Positions 1-6,156 of a DNA stretch of 6,360 nucleotides are shown here, in pieces. This DNA comes from an uncultured Chlamydiae bacterium (GTDB taxonomy: Bacteria; Chlamydiota; Chlamydiia; Chlamydiales; SM23-39). Below the pieces are notes generated by a model, which was given only the letters and a program-made list of their open reading frames with translations, was not told the DNA's origin and did not search any database. Location of the stretch: positions 1 to 6,360 of the forward strand of contig CAIPFQ010000104.1 in the NCBI GenBank assembly GCA_903864395.1, given 5' to 3'. Position 1 is the stretch's first letter; each line of letters starts with the position of its first letter. The position numbers and the translations under genes are program-made.

Positions 1-36
1 ACCTGATTTTCTCTTTCCGATAGTCTCAGACTTTCC

Positions 37-639
37 ATGGCGAAACGACTTTTTGATATTTTTTTTAGCCTCGCAGTCCTCCTCTTCGGTGCCCCTGTTT
101 TTCTTCTTTGCGCGATCGCTGTCAAAGGTTCAACGCCTGGCTCTGTTTTTTTCGCAGATCCGCGCTTAGGGATAGGCGGAAAGCCTTTTGGCTGCTTTAA
201 ATTTAGAACGATGTATCCTGATGCAAAACGCAAACTCGAAGCCTTGCTCGCAGGCGATCCTCAATTACTGCACGAATGGAAGACCCACTATAAGTTAAAG
301 GACGATCCGAGAATCACCTCTGTGGGGCGGTGGCTTCGAAAAACATCCCTCGACGAAATCCCTCAATTTTTCAACGTTCTCAAGGGAGACATGAGCCTTG
401 TAGGCCCGCGTCCCCTGACGTTGTATGAGGCAGAAGAGCTCCAGGAAAAGGCGGCAAAGGTTATTTCTGTGCGTCCAGGGTTGACCAGTCTTTGGGCAGT
501 GAGTGGGAGAAGTCAATTTACCTTCCAAGAACGGATCGCTCTCGAAGAGTTATATATTGATCGCCGTACATTTTGGCTTGATCTTCGCTTAATTGCGAAA
601 ACAGTTGTTCAAATGCTTTTCCCGAAAGGGGCTTATTAA
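37..639 (+). CDS. Minimal undecaprenyl-phosphate sugar-1-phosphate transferase (monotopic phosphoglycosyl transferase)
   Basis: Transfers a sugar-1-phosphate from a UDP-sugar to undecaprenyl phosphate at the inner face of the cytoplasmic membrane, the first committed step of many polysaccharide repeat units. The 200 residues are only the catalytic core of the bacterial sugar transferase family; the multi-pass N-terminal domain of WcaJ/WbaP is absent. Visible: re-entrant hydrophobic segment about 8-29 with a helix-breaking Ala-Pro (19-20; often Ser-Pro in this family), the FKFRTM box (54-59), KLKDDPRIT (86-94), catalytic Asp106-Glu107 in SLDEIPQ, SLVGPRP (120-126) and RPGLTSLWAVSGRS (146-159). 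The KLKDDPRIT and WxVSGRS boxes resemble WbaP/WcaJ-type enzymes that move Gal-1-P or Glc-1-P, but the sugar cannot be read from sequence. ATG37 is the first start after an in-frame TGA at 4-6; no clear Shine-Dalgarno. First of four tightly packed genes; galE downstream would supply UDP-galactose. Family assignment is secure, substrate is inference. Confidence 0.93.
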   Translation: MAKRLFDIFFSLAVLLFGAPVFLLCAIAVKGSTPGSVFFADPRLGIGGKPFGCFKFRTMYPDAKRKLEALLAGDPQLLHEWKTHYKLKDDPRITSVGRWLRKTSLDEIPQFFNVLKGDMSLVGPRPLTLYEAEELQEKAAKVISVRPGLTSLWAVSGRSQFTFQERIALEELYIDRRTFWLDLRLIAKTVVQMLFPKGAY

Positions 640-642
640 TAC

Positions 643-648
643 AGAGGG
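643..648 (+). promoter_or_regulatory. Ribosome binding site deciding the ugd start
   Basis: AGAGGG lies 4 nt before ATG653. The reading frame is open further upstream, to an ATG at 593 inside the previous gene. This site plus the exact fit of MELLIVGTGYVG to the family N-terminus makes 653 the true start. The 20 extra residues from 593 have no family counterpart. Confidence 0.6.
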
Positions 649-652
649 TACC

Positions 653-1999
653 ATGGAACTATTAATCGTCGGGACTGGATATGTAGGACTCGTGACAGGG
701 GCCTGTTTTGCTGAAGTGGGTCATCATGTCACATGCCTCGACATTGACCATGAGAAAATCACAAAACTCAAGCAGGGCATGATTCCCATTTATGAACCTG
801 GTCTCGAAGCGCTCGTGAAAAAACACACGCTCTCTGGCCATCTGCGCTTCAAGACGGACTACGCTGAAGCTTTAACCAGCGCCCATCTTTGTTTTATCGC
901 CGTCCCCACCCCATCTCTCGCTTGTGGCTCTTGCGACATGACCTTTGTGGAACAGGCGGCGCGCCAAATCGGAAGCCACATGACAGGAGATCTTATTCTC
1001 GTTAATAAATCCACTGTCTCCGTAGGGGCTGCGAAAAAAATCAAGGCCATCGTCGCCGAAGAGTTGAAGAAAAGAAACGTTTCCCACTTTTTTGACGTCG
1101 TTTCGAATCCAGAATTTTTAAAGGAAGGCTCTGCTGTTTTCGATTGTCTTCATCCAGATCGCATTGTGATTGGCGCCAATTGCGCTGCAAGCGCAAATTT
1201 TCTCAAGGCGGTGTATGAGCCTTTTGGTCTCAGCCCAGAGCAAATTTTCGTTATGGATAGCGCTTCTGCAGAAATGACAAAATATGCGGCGAACGCGATG
1301 CTCGCGACCCGCATTTCCTTTATGAATGAGATTGCCTCGATTTGTAAAAAAGTGGGCGCAGATGTCAACGAAGTGCGCAAAGGCATTGGCTCCGACCCCC
1401 GCATCGGCTCCCACTTTCTTAACCCAGGCATTGGCTATGGCGGCTCTTGCTTTCCAAAAGATGTGCGAGCGCTCATCTCAATGGCTCAGCAATTAGGGGT
1501 AGAGTCAACGCTTCTGGAGGCTGCCGATGCAGTCAACGAAAAGCAAAAGAAATGGCTCGCACAGCAAATCGCACAATACTTTTCTTTGCGTGGCGGCCTC
1601 AAAGGAAAAACGGTGGCGATTTGGGGGCTCTCTTTCAAACCCAATACAGATGATATGCGCGAGGCGCCCTCCCTGACAATCATAGAAGGGCTTTTGCAAC
1701 AAGGCGCGAACCTTCGCGTTTTCGACCCTATCGCCATGCCAAACGCCAAAAAACAGCTTGGCGAAAGGCAAGGAATTTTTTGGTGCGAAAATGAGATGGA
1801 AGCGGCTAGTGGGGCTGACGCCATCGCTCTTTTGACCGAATGGAATCAATTTCGCCTCGTCAATCTCAAAGAGATCGCCAAAAGGATGCAGGGATGGGCT
1901 CTTTTCGATGGGCGCAATCAATATAGGGCGACGGACGCGCACTCTGATGGGTTCGATTATATTCCGATCGGCGCGCCCGACCAGATAAAACTGTCATGA
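653..1999 (+). CDS. ugd: UDP-glucose 6-dehydrogenase
   Basis: Oxidises UDP-glucose to UDP-glucuronate with two NAD+ in the cytosol, giving an acidic sugar precursor for surface polysaccharide. With the start at 653 the protein has 448 residues, usual for the bacterial family. Visible in order: N-terminal Rossmann motif GTGYVG (7-12) with the acidic end of strand 2 (CLDID); YEPGLE; FIAVPTP; NKSTVSVG; SNPEFLKEGSA with E154 and E158; central helix EMTKYAANAMLA with the conserved Lys210; GYGGSCFPKD with the catalytic Cys266; then the C-terminal UDP-binding Rossmann part with WGLSFKPNTDDMREAPS. All expected catalytic residues are present, so it should be active. It begins 13 nt after the sugar transferase stop. 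Its own stop overlaps the start of the next gene as ATGA, indicating an operon with translational coupling. Both it and the downstream epimerase use UDP-glucose. Confidence 0.97.
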   Translation: MELLIVGTGYVGLVTGACFAEVGHHVTCLDIDHEKITKLKQGMIPIYEPGLEALVKKHTLSGHLRFKTDYAEALTSAHLCFIAVPTPSLACGSCDMTFVEQAARQIGSHMTGDLILVNKSTVSVGAAKKIKAIVAEELKKRNVSHFFDVVSNPEFLKEGSAVFDCLHPDRIVIGANCAASANFLKAVYEPFGLSPEQIFVMDSASAEMTKYAANAMLATRISFMNEIASICKKVGADVNEVRKGIGSDPRIGSHFLNPGIGYGGSCFPKDVRALISMAQQLGVESTLLEAADAVNEKQKKWLAQQIAQYFSLRGGLKGKTVAIWGLSFKPNTDDMREAPSLTIIEGLLQQGANLRVFDPIAMPNAKKQLGERQGIFWCENEMEAASGADAIALLTEWNQFRLVNLKEIAKRMQGWALFDGRNQYRATDAHSDGFDYIPIGAPDQIKLS

Positions 2000-2799
2000 C
2001 AATCGACGCTAGACTCGCAGAGCTCATTCCGAACCTCCCTGAAACGCTTTTTCAAGCGGCGCGCTATGCGCTTTTATCTCCCGGCAAACGATTTCGAGCG
2101 CGCCTGACTCTCTCTTGCTGCAAAAGCTTTGGAGCGCCAGAGTCTTTGGCTCTCGATCCCGCGTGCGCTTTAGAAATAGTGCATACCTATTCGTTGATTC
2201 ACGATGATTTACCCTGCATGGACAATGACGATTTTCGCCGAGGCCAGCCCTCACTGCATAAGGTCTACGGAGATGCAATCGCTCTTTTAACGGGTGATTT
2301 TCTTCTGACCTACGCCTTTGAAATTTTAGGGCAAGTGCCTACCTTTTCTGCCGAGCAAAAACTAAGCCTCGTCCAAACGCTCGCAAAGGCCGCTGGCGCG
2401 CAAGGGATGCTTGGGGGGCAAGTACTCGACATGGAGTCCACAGGAAGACGCATTGGAGCAGAGGCATTGCTCACGATGCATCGAGGCAAGACAGCCGCTC
2501 TTTTCAGCGCTGCGCTGCAATTTGGAAGGATCGCAGCAGATGCGCCGCCCTCTTTTTCTTCGGCCCTTCAAGCGTTGGGAGACGATGTCGGTCTTGCCTT
2601 TCAATTTTTAGATGATTTGCAAGATGAGGACGATCTTGCGAAAGAAAAACCGAACGCCCTCGCGCTTTTTGGCAAGGAAGGCACTTTGCAAAGGCTTTTG
2701 GAATTAAAACATTCGATTGAAAGGGCTCTTCAAAAGCTCCCCTCTCAAGGGGCTCCCATTGCTTTATTGCTCAAGGAGACGTTATGGATGCAATTTTAG
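1996..2799 (+). CDS. ispA: Short-chain polyprenyl diphosphate synthase, probably farnesyl diphosphate synthase
   Basis: Condenses IPP with DMAPP/GPP to make (probably) farnesyl diphosphate, precursor of undecaprenyl and quinone chains. Trans-isoprenyl diphosphate synthase motifs are all present: SPGKRFRAR near residue 30, first Asp-rich motif DDLPCMD (70-76) followed by NDDFRRG, GGQVLDMES, HRGKTAALF, and second Asp-rich motif DDLQD (206-210) preceded by FQFL. The first motif has the two-residue insertion of bacterial-type FPP synthases. The residues just before it, Tyr65-Ser66, match E. coli IspA as I recall it, favouring a C15 product; C20 remains possible. At 267 residues it is shorter than the usual 290-300: the N-terminus is brief and the loop after DDLQD lacks roughly a dozen residues before KEKPNALALFG. 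ATG1996 is the only start after an in-frame TGA at 1945; there is no Shine-Dalgarno, so it probably depends on coupling through the ATGA overlap with ugd. Confidence 0.93.
   Translation: MTIDARLAELIPNLPETLFQAARYALLSPGKRFRARLTLSCCKSFGAPESLALDPACALEIVHTYSLIHDDLPCMDNDDFRRGQPSLHKVYGDAIALLTGDFLLTYAFEILGQVPTFSAEQKLSLVQTLAKAAGAQGMLGGQVLDMESTGRRIGAEALLTMHRGKTAALFSAALQFGRIAADAPPSFSSALQALGDDVGLAFQFLDDLQDEDDLAKEKPNALALFGKEGTLQRLLELKHSIERALQKLPSQGAPIALLLKETLWMQF
2773..2779 (+). promoter_or_regulatory. Ribosome binding site for galE
   Basis: AAGGAGA, the strongest Shine-Dalgarno in the window, sits 4 nt before ATG2784 and inside the last codons of the upstream prenyltransferase gene. It fixes the galE start despite the 16-nt gene overlap. 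Confidence 0.7.
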
Positions 2800-3797
2800 T
2801 CACAGGGGGCGCTGGATATATCGGCGCTCACGCCTGCAAAGCACTTTTTCGCGCAGGGTACCTTCCTGTGGCTTACGACAATTTGTCGACAGGACACAAA
2901 GAGGCCGTGCAATGGGGTCCTTTAGTCCATGAGGATCTAAGAGATCAAAAAGTTTTGGAAGAAACTTTTTTGCGCTATCAGCCAAAAGCGGTTTTGCATT
3001 TCGCAGCCTCTGCACTCGTCATCGAATCTATCAAGGATCCTGGCAAATATTATGAAAATAATATAGGCGCCACACTTTCTCTTTTAAAGGCGATGTGCAC
3101 CCACGGAGTCTCTTTCCTTGTTTTTTCAAGCACTTGTGCAATTTATGGGCAAGGGGCAGAAAAACCATTGGAAGAAACGTCCCCTATTGCGCCCATCAAC
3201 CCTTATGGCAGATCAAAATGGATGATAGAGCAAATTGTATCCGATTTTGAAAAGGCGCATGGGATTCATTCGGTCTCTTTGCGCTATTTCAATGTCGGGG
3301 GGGCAGATTTGGAGGGGGATATTGGAGAAAATCATGAAACAGAAACGCATTTGATTCCCTCTGTGATTCAAGTGGCTTTAGGCGTGAAAAAAGAGATCGT
3401 TGTTTATGGAACGGATTTTGCTTCCCGCGATGGAAGTGCTGTGCGCGACTATATTCATGTGAGTGATCTCGTAAGAGCTCACCTTTTAGCGCTTGAATGG
3501 TTGATTGCTCATCGGCAGAGCGCGCAAATGAACCTAGGAACGGGAACGGGGCATTCTGTCTTAGAGATCATCGAGGCTGTGCAAACATTTTCCAGTCGAA
3601 AACTGCCAGTCCGTTTAGAAAAAAAACGGGAAGGAGAACCGGCTCAACTGACAGCGAACAATACGAAAGCGCAAAAGCTTTTGGGCTGGTCGCCTCACCT
3701 CTCCGATCTTTCAACCCTCGTCCGCTCAGCTTGGACATGGCATGCAAAGCTTTTGACAGTCCCTAATAACGTACAGGCTGAATCAACTCTCCTTTAG
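2784..3797 (+). CDS. galE: UDP-glucose 4-epimerase
   Basis: Interconverts UDP-glucose and UDP-galactose with tightly bound NAD in the cytosol. An extended short-chain dehydrogenase of 337 residues, the normal GalE length. Visible: N-terminal ILVTGGAGYIGAH (GxxGxxG), YDNLSTGH, LHFAASALV, the FSSTCAIYG strand with Thr117 in the catalytic Ser/Thr position, catalytic Tyr141 and Lys145 in PYGRSK, LRYFNVGGAD, and the substrate-side boxes ETHLIP and VYGTDFASRDGSAVRDYIHVSDL. The short IGENHETETHLIP loop places it with the bacterial GalE group common in exopolysaccharide loci rather than the longer E. coli loop form. It has its own strong ribosome binding site within the preceding gene. Last gene of the block: its final 35 nt overlap the 3' end of the convergent gene. 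Other NDP-sugar epimerases (e.g. UDP-GlcNAc or UDP-glucuronate 4-epimerase) share this fold; the GTDxxxxDG box favours GalE. Confidence 0.95.
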   Translation: MDAILVTGGAGYIGAHACKALFRAGYLPVAYDNLSTGHKEAVQWGPLVHEDLRDQKVLEETFLRYQPKAVLHFAASALVIESIKDPGKYYENNIGATLSLLKAMCTHGVSFLVFSSTCAIYGQGAEKPLEETSPIAPINPYGRSKWMIEQIVSDFEKAHGIHSVSLRYFNVGGADLEGDIGENHETETHLIPSVIQVALGVKKEIVVYGTDFASRDGSAVRDYIHVSDLVRAHLLALEWLIAHRQSAQMNLGTGTGHSVLEIIEAVQTFSSRKLPVRLEKKREGEPAQLTANNTKAQKLLGWSPHLSDLSTLVRSAWTWHAKLLTVPNNVQAESTLL

Positions 3798-3800
3798 GGA
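3760..3800. other. Short inverted repeat covering both convergent stop codons
   Basis: TCCCTAA (3760-3766) and TTAGGGA (3794-3800) are perfectly complementary, 7 bp around a 27-nt loop. The stop codon of the minus-strand gene (3763-3765) lies in the left arm and the galE TAG (3795-3797) in the right arm. It lacks a T-tract on either side, so it is not a classical terminator, but no better terminator is visible for either transcript. Seven base pairs with a loop this size could arise by chance. Confidence 0.25.
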
Positions 3801-6156
3801 TTGTCTGATCTATGATCTTACAGCATAGTTTATTATGGTTCTCTTGAATTGTTTTGATTTGCTCGCCTGTTAGTGTAGCGATATGATTTAAAACACTTTC
3901 TAGATATCCGAGTCGATGCTCATTCGGCTTGTTTCGATTATTTAAAATTTCTTCAAGTTTAATCATAAAAGGCGCTAAGGCATTGTAAAGAAGCTCTTCT
4001 AAGGCTTCTGGATTATTATGACGATTTAGTAAAAGATTGCGAACAGCCTCGTCAATAGTGCTGAGGGTGCCGCCTCGATCCTTGTTATCCTTGCAAGCAG
4101 AGTTCATATAGCGGATATTGAGTTCTTTTACGACATAATGCTTTAGCACAGTATTGAATATTCCCCATAGAGCTTCTTTATCAATGTTTGACCAATCTTT
4201 TTTGCGAGGAAACCAATCTTTTTCCACATGATCCCATAAAGCTATGAGTGTTTCTTTCATTCCATCTTTTGGCAGTACACATCCGTTCTCTCCATTCATA
4301 AAACTGTTAATAACCGAATCTTTCAGTTCTGAAATTGAGTTATCTTTAATTGCCTCTGTAACTTTTCCGTCTAAAGGAATTGACATAAAATGGAAATTTT
4401 TATGTTCAATGCTTCGAATAGCATCCACTCTCTTAGCCTCTTTTCCGTTTAATTTTTGATGATTCACATATAAGAACTGTTCATTTTTTTCTTGCATTGC
4501 ATCGAGCGCACCCAAAAACATCGGATCCACAGTTGCTTCACAGCCTCCAAAAACCCCTTTTATGCCCTTTCCTAAGACGGAAACATTGTCAGAAATTTTG
4601 CTAAAATATGAACATGTATCATTATTAGCTATAACACTTTGAACGGTTGGCGTTCCAAAACGACAAAACGTAATTGTTTTATCATCAAGTCTAAATTCTG
4701 ATCGCACATACGGAACATTAGATGTACCTCCAGGGTCAAACTCAAACCCAAATTCTCCTTGCAATTTCCCCTTATTTAATGACACTTTATCTTTTACATA
4801 GTTGCCACTTGCTTTTGACAACAGTTCATTTGTGTAATTAATTCTTTTCCATATATTGTCCTTCGACAAATCGCTTGAATATGAAGAGTCCATTGATTGC
4901 ATCAATTGATTAGATCCTGCTGCATGATCTACAAGATCTTTAAATGTTTTGTATGGGTATACTTTTGTAAATTTTGCAAGACAAAGAGCTCTGACTAAAT
5001 TATTTTCACATGTATTTTTTTTATACGAATCTGATTCAATTATTAAACGCAAATTTTTTATTACAGATTTATTTACATCACGAACATCACCTCGCAATGA
5101 GATCAAAGGGTTTGTCTCGAAGTATTGAATAATATCCTTCAATGCTAGTGAAAATGTCTGATTCTCAAAAGAATGCTCCTCACTTGAAAAGCTCTGCAAT
5201 GCATCATAAAGAACTTTTAAAGCATGGCGATATTTATGTCCACCATCGCGATCATTAGGAACTTTTTTCGCACCAGACAACAATATCTTTTGTAGACTAT
5301 TTAATTTGTTCTGCTCGATTTCTGGTTTGTGAGTGCCTGTAAACCTTATGACCTCGCTTCCGTGCTCTTGTTTAAGCTCTGCGATCTTGGTTTGTTGTTC
5401 TTGTATCGCTTGTTTGCAATCGTTTTCAAGCTTCGCAATCTTTTCGTTCGCTTTTTTAAGCTCCGCGATCGCTTGTTCTTTTTCTTGGATCAAAGCTTCG
5501 TTCGCTTTTTTGGCTATTTTCATAATTCCGACATTCGCTCCTGATGGATTCACTGATTTCACGATGACTGTTGAAGACTCCGTTTCCCGAGTCGGTGTCG
5601 GAATTATGAAAATAGCCGAATAAGAGAATCGTTCTGATTTATTAAATTCTTTACGTTGGTTTTTGTAATAAATCATTGACAGATTTTCAATCTTATTGGT
5701 CTCTTGTTCTTCTGAGACAGTTTGTTTATGAGTTTTTTTAAGACTATTTATCATTCCTCCTTGATTAATTATTGTTAATTTCGTCCCCGTGTTTTCTTTT
5801 ATTTCAGAATAGTTTGATTTATTAAATTCTTTACATTGGTTTTTGTAATAAATCACTGACAGATTTTCAATCTTATCGGTCTCTTGTTCTTCTGTTTCTT
5901 TTAGTAAAATATAGAAATATATTGCGGCAAGTCCAGAAGTAACAAAAATTACGGGAGCAATAACCCCCGAAATTAAAACAGAAATCGCAAAACTTCCAGA
6001 AAACCCACAAGCCATGGTTAAAGCCGACCCAAAAATCAAGAGTACGGAGATAGCTATCCATGCAATTTTATAGTTTTTAATAAATTGAGTCATATTTAAA
6101 CAAAAGTTACTATTATTTTCTTTAGTTATTATGTTGTTAATAAAATTAATCTCCAT
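3763..6156 (-). CDS. Inc-like membrane protein with repeated linker, coiled coil and large C-terminal domain carrying a CX5R motif; candidate secreted effector
   Basis: No characterised orthologue recognised. With ATG6156 it has 797 residues. Visible: polar N-terminus (1-30); two closely spaced hydrophobic segments, about 31-52 and 57-85, separated by a tiny SGS loop, the bilobed hairpin of chlamydial Inc proteins; linker 89-174 with two near-identical 26-residue blocks (EEQETDKIENLS.. / EEQETNKIENLS..); charged heptad-rich coiled coil about 212-263; then over 500 residues without membrane segments. That domain contains FGTPT (500-504), FLYVNHQ (about 561-567) and ACKDNKDRGG, whose C688 and R694 form a CX5R signature like SopB/IpgD phosphoinositide phosphatases (CKSGKDRTG). 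Inference: inserted in the inclusion or host vacuole membrane with the C-terminal domain facing the host cytosol, possibly a phosphatase; Gly instead of Ser/Thr follows the Arg, so activity is uncertain. Much richer in AT than the plus-strand genes. Other starts: TTG6174 (803 aa) or ATG6093 (776 aa); none has a Shine-Dalgarno. No Sec signal peptide. Confidence 0.8.
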   Translation of the reverse strand: MEINFINNIITKENNSNFCLNMTQFIKNYKIAWIAISVLLIFGSALTMACGFSGSFAISVLISGVIAPVIFVTSGLAAIYFYILLKETEEQETDKIENLSVIYYKNQCKEFNKSNYSEIKENTGTKLTIINQGGMINSLKKTHKQTVSEEQETNKIENLSMIYYKNQRKEFNKSERFSYSAIFIIPTPTRETESSTVIVKSVNPSGANVGIMKIAKKANEALIQEKEQAIAELKKANEKIAKLENDCKQAIQEQQTKIAELKQEHGSEVIRFTGTHKPEIEQNKLNSLQKILLSGAKKVPNDRDGGHKYRHALKVLYDALQSFSSEEHSFENQTFSLALKDIIQYFETNPLISLRGDVRDVNKSVIKNLRLIIESDSYKKNTCENNLVRALCLAKFTKVYPYKTFKDLVDHAAGSNQLMQSMDSSYSSDLSKDNIWKRINYTNELLSKASGNYVKDKVSLNKGKLQGEFGFEFDPGGTSNVPYVRSEFRLDDKTITFCRFGTPTVQSVIANNDTCSYFSKISDNVSVLGKGIKGVFGGCEATVDPMFLGALDAMQEKNEQFLYVNHQKLNGKEAKRVDAIRSIEHKNFHFMSIPLDGKVTEAIKDNSISELKDSVINSFMNGENGCVLPKDGMKETLIALWDHVEKDWFPRKKDWSNIDKEALWGIFNTVLKHYVVKELNIRYMNSACKDNKDRGGTLSTIDEAVRNLLLNRHNNPEALEELLYNALAPFMIKLEEILNNRNKPNEHRLGYLESVLNHIATLTGEQIKTIQENHNKLCCKIIDQTIPKGELIQPVRY
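5512..5617. repeat. Perfect 22-bp inverted repeat flanking 62 nt inside the Inc-like gene
   Basis: The arm at 5512-5533 (begins GGCTATTTTCATAATT) is the exact reverse complement of 5596-5617. The arms encode AIFIIPT (distal side) and VGIMKIA (proximal to the coiled coil) on the minus strand. Read on the plus strand in the matching frame, the same two heptapeptides appear again at the ends. The segment lies between the repeated linker and the coiled coil. It may be a substrate for DNA inversion, a hairpin, or a scar of a template-switch event. Confidence 0.85.
5635..5714. repeat. 80-bp direct repeat, copy nearer the coiled coil
   Basis: Matches 5815-5894 at 77 of 80 positions (differences at 5655, 5676 and 5697). 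Encodes the second linker block, EEQETNKIENLSMIYYKNQR and onward to about residue 174. Confidence 0.9.
5815..5894. repeat. 80-bp direct repeat, copy nearer the membrane hairpin
   Basis: Partner of 5635-5714 at an offset of exactly 180 nt (60 codons), so both copies are read in the same frame. Encodes EEQETDKIENLSVIYYKNQC and the next few residues immediately after the second hydrophobic segment. The 100 nt between the copies is not repeated. Confidence 0.9.

Noticed and set aside
593..652. Extended N-terminus for the UDP-glucose dehydrogenase from ATG593
   Set aside because: It would overlap the sugar transferase by 47 nt and add 20 residues before the Rossmann strand; ATG653 has a ribosome binding site and fits the family.
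1486..1942. Minus-strand frames of 112-145 codons opposite ugd
   Set aside because: They lie fully inside a confidently assigned gene with intact catalytic motifs and show no recognisable domain.
3810..3834. Stem CTATG/CATAG (3810-3814, 3824-3828) followed by TTTATT as a terminator for the operon
   Set aside because: Only 5 bp, AT-rich, no real T-tract, and inside the coding sequence of the convergent gene; not distinguishable from chance.
5333..5623. Plus-strand reading frame of 96 codons across the coiled-coil region
   Set aside because: Antisense shadow of the repetitive, stop-poor coiled-coil coding sequence. Its end mirrors the inverted repeat, which is reported instead; no ribosome binding site or family resemblance.
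5512..5894. CRISPR array or IS element ends
   Set aside because: Only two direct copies, with a 100-nt interval in an open frame, and the inverted arms enclose no transposase; neither model fits.
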